From: Paenibacillus ihbetae
GTDB taxonomy: Bacteria; Bacillota; Bacilli; Paenibacillales; Paenibacillaceae
DNA: 64,000 bases
NCBI RefSeq assembly: GCF_002741055.1
Contig: NZ_CP016809.1
Span: forward strand, 992,001-1,056,000
Reading direction: 5' to 3'
Part shown: in pieces, positions 62,789 to 64,000 of the stretch
Layout: each line of letters starts with the position of its first letter
How positions within the stretch are numbered: the stretch's first letter is position 1
The notes under the pieces: generated by a model
Told to the model about the DNA's origin: nothing
Databases searched by the model: none
What the model saw: only the letters and a program-made list of their open reading frames with translations
Program-made: the position numbers and the translations under genes

Positions 62789-62962
62789 AAGTTTCTTAAA
62801 GGGACTTGCTCCAGTGCTTGCCAGCTACCTTGGCTCCACAAGTCCCTAGAAGGGACTTGTTCCGACGCTTACCTGCCACTTTGGCTCCACAAGTCCTCAA
62901 AAGGGACTTGCACCGGTGCTTACCTGCCACTTTGGCTCCCAACAAGCCCCTAGAAGGAACTT
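62789..62962. repeat. Array 2 of 19-base palindromes at 51-base period
   Basis: Four copies: AAGTTTCTTAAAGGGACTT (62789-62807), AAGTCCCTAGAAGGGACTT (62840-62858), AAGTCCTCAAAAGGGACTT (62891-62909), AAGCCCCTAGAAGGAACTT (62944-62962). Periods are 51, 51 and 53. The linkers (GCTTACCTGCCACTTTGGCT) resemble each other but not those of array 1. Outer copies have decayed arms, inner copies less so. Confidence 0.85.
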
Positions 62963-63001
62963 GTTCCGACGCTTACCAGCTACTTTTAGCTCCTTCACCA
63001 A

Positions 63002-64000
63002 TCAACTGCCCGCTTCCTCCCTCAACCGCTTCAGCGTATCCGGCACGAGCTCACCCAGACGCCATATGGCGATATCCGAAATGCCGGCGTTCATCGCCGT
63101 TGCCATCCAGCCTGCAAGCGTCGTCCCGTCCGCATACCAAACGGTATGACGGACCCCCGCATCATCCGTATACTCGAAGTGCAGAGCGCCGCTATCGGCA
63201 TCCCTCTGGGGAGCGGCGGAGCTTGAATCCGCCAGCTCGGCCGCCCGCTTCTCGGTCAACGAGGCGACCTTGCCGCCATCCGGCCAATCGAAGCCTCCCA
63301 CCGACAGCGCCAAGGAGGTGTTCCCGGGAAAACTGCGCAGCTTGTCGGCCAAATTCCGGATCATCCGGTGGTCGGCCTTCGGTCCCGGGCCGCTGTGGCC
63401 ACCGTACAGATTATAGGCCATCATGACATAAGAAGGACCCTCCGGAAAATCCAGTCCTTCCGTCTTCAAGCCGGGCTCAATCACAATGCGAAGGCTCAAT
63501 CCCTCTGCCTGGAGGCGTTCATACAGCTCGCCATAGAACAAAGTCAGCTTGCGAAGATCACGTTTATGAACCTTTTCGTAGTCAATCTCAACCCCGTCGA
63601 ATCCGGAGTCCTTCACCGTGTCGACGATCTGGTTGATATGCTTCTCCCGGGACGTGTCCGTAGCCACAAGCCTCGACACCAGGTCCGGATCCTTCTGAAC
63701 CGCCGTTCCATCCTCGCCAAACCTGTCATTAACGATGGTCAGCAGCATGCGCTCCACACCGGCTGCTGTCGCAGCCTCTCGGACTTCAGGCAGCGCCTCT
63801 CCGTACTGTTCCGTAAAATGAAGCTCATCCCTGTGATTAAAATAAGCCGCGAACATGCTGAGCCCCTTAACGCTTCCGCCAAGCTGCTCCAGATCTAGCA
63901 CCCCGGGCTTCCACTGCCAATCCGCGATCCAGGCAGACAGGCGAATCCCGGATGACGGCGGTGGCGGCAGTTCATCCGCGCCGCTTCTCCATTCGCGCCA
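63002..64000 (-). CDS. GH18-like glycosyl hydrolase, partial
   Basis: Predicted chitinase-fold glycosidase, possibly a spore-germination or cell-wall hydrolase of the YaaH type. The 332 codons present include the family 18 catalytic signature DGVEIDYE (DxxDxDxE), VMMAYNLYGGHSGPGP and a C-terminal SDIAIWRLGELVPDT. The frame remains open to the right edge (DWQWKPGVLDLEQLGG, preceded by a proline run), so the N-terminus with any signal or anchor lies outside the window. An in-frame GTG at 63899-63901 is internal, not the true start. Confidence 0.87.
   Translation of the reverse strand, partial: WREWRSGADELPPPPSSGIRLSAWIADWQWKPGVLDLEQLGGSVKGLSMFAAYFNHRDELHFTEQYGEALPEVREAATAAGVERMLLTIVNDRFGEDGTAVQKDPDLVSRLVATDTSREKHINQIVDTVKDSGFDGVEIDYEKVHKRDLRKLTLFYGELYERLQAEGLSLRIVIEPGLKTEGLDFPEGPSYVMMAYNLYGGHSGPGPKADHRMIRNLADKLRSFPGNTSLALSVGGFDWPDGGKVASLTEKRAAELADSSSAAPQRDADSGALHFEYTDDAGVRHTVWYADGTTLAGWMATAMNAGISDIAIWRLGELVPDTLKRLREEAGS

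Larger units (their letters stand above)
62539..63001. other. Convergent intergenic region with repeat array 2
   Basis: No gene is supported. It holds the yhgE terminator (62621-62669), an AT-rich stretch and four copies of the AAGTCCC-type palindrome. Short frames through the array (for example repeated LHKSLEGTCSDAYLPLW) arise only because the 51-base period is a multiple of three. Confidence 0.7.

Noticed and set aside
62771..63426. Open frames reading repeated HKSLEGTC-type units through array 2
   Set aside because: They are products of the in-phase repeat period and overlap the GH18-like gene; no start signal.

Overview
The window looks like a chromosome segment of a Paenibacillus-type, endospore-forming Firmicute. 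The evidence is a complete spoIIIAA-AH sporulation operon beside accBC; the order yqhO-yqhP-yqhQ-yqhR-aroQ-yqhT-efp-(lysC)-yqhV-spoIIIA, known from Bacillus; secreted proteins with copper-amine-oxidase-like stalk domains; a MsrA-MsrB fusion; and a fairly GC-rich coding bias. No rRNA, tRNA, prophage, insertion sequence or CRISPR array was seen. Most genes lie on the minus strand. Both edge genes are cut by the window: accC on the left and a GH18-like gene on the right.

Layout. 1-1400: accC (partial) and accB, fatty-acid synthesis. 1571-7295: spoIIIAH to spoIIIAA, the forespore-mother cell channel operon, with a good sigma-E promoter match upstream. 7400-14588: yqhV, aspartokinase, efp, yqhT, aroQ, yqhR, yqhQ, yqhP and yqhO. 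14762-20641: a secreted GHL10-like hydrolase, mntR, and a zinc operon (znuA-znuC-znuB-ccdA) with a consensus sigma-A promoter flanked by two Zur-like boxes. 20738-23993: metG behind a methionine T-box leader, yidD and zur. 24264-34815: a 950-residue stalk-domain protein, then a sugar uptake operon (binding lipoprotein, two permeases, YesM/YesN-type two-component system, GH3 enzyme) with a cre-like site at its promoter.

35033-47318 is an anaerobic block: pflA, pflB, adhE, fnr, nirC, nirD, nirB. Seven TGTGA-N6-TCACA-like boxes lie in front of pflB, adhE, fnr and nirB. At three promoters (pflB, adhE, nirB) a box is centred about 41 bases upstream of the inferred start, the class II Fnr activator position. 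Fnr carries the C-terminal cysteines of the Bacillus iron-sulfur type. Together these genes support mixed-acid/ethanol fermentation and nitrite ammonification under one oxygen sensor encoded in the same block.

47498-64000: an unknown 219-residue protein, an HxlR regulator, a uracil-DNA-glycosylase-like protein without Fe-S cysteines, a four-gene sugar module (two Gfo/Idh/MocA dehydrogenases, a TIM-barrel isomerase/epimerase, a ThuA-like protein) divergent from an AraC regulator, a TVP38 membrane protein, msrAB, small unknowns, a YitT membrane protein, a YhgE/Pip protein and the GH18-like gene.

The most unusual signals are two. First, the yitT leader holds a 21-codon ORF followed by four RNA arms that can pair as 1:2 plus 3:4, or as 2:3, the layout of ribosome-stall attenuators. 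Second, two separate arrays share a 19-base palindromic core (AAGTCCC-N5-GGGACTT) repeated every 51 bases. A dispersed hairpin element also has one copy touching the metG promoter.
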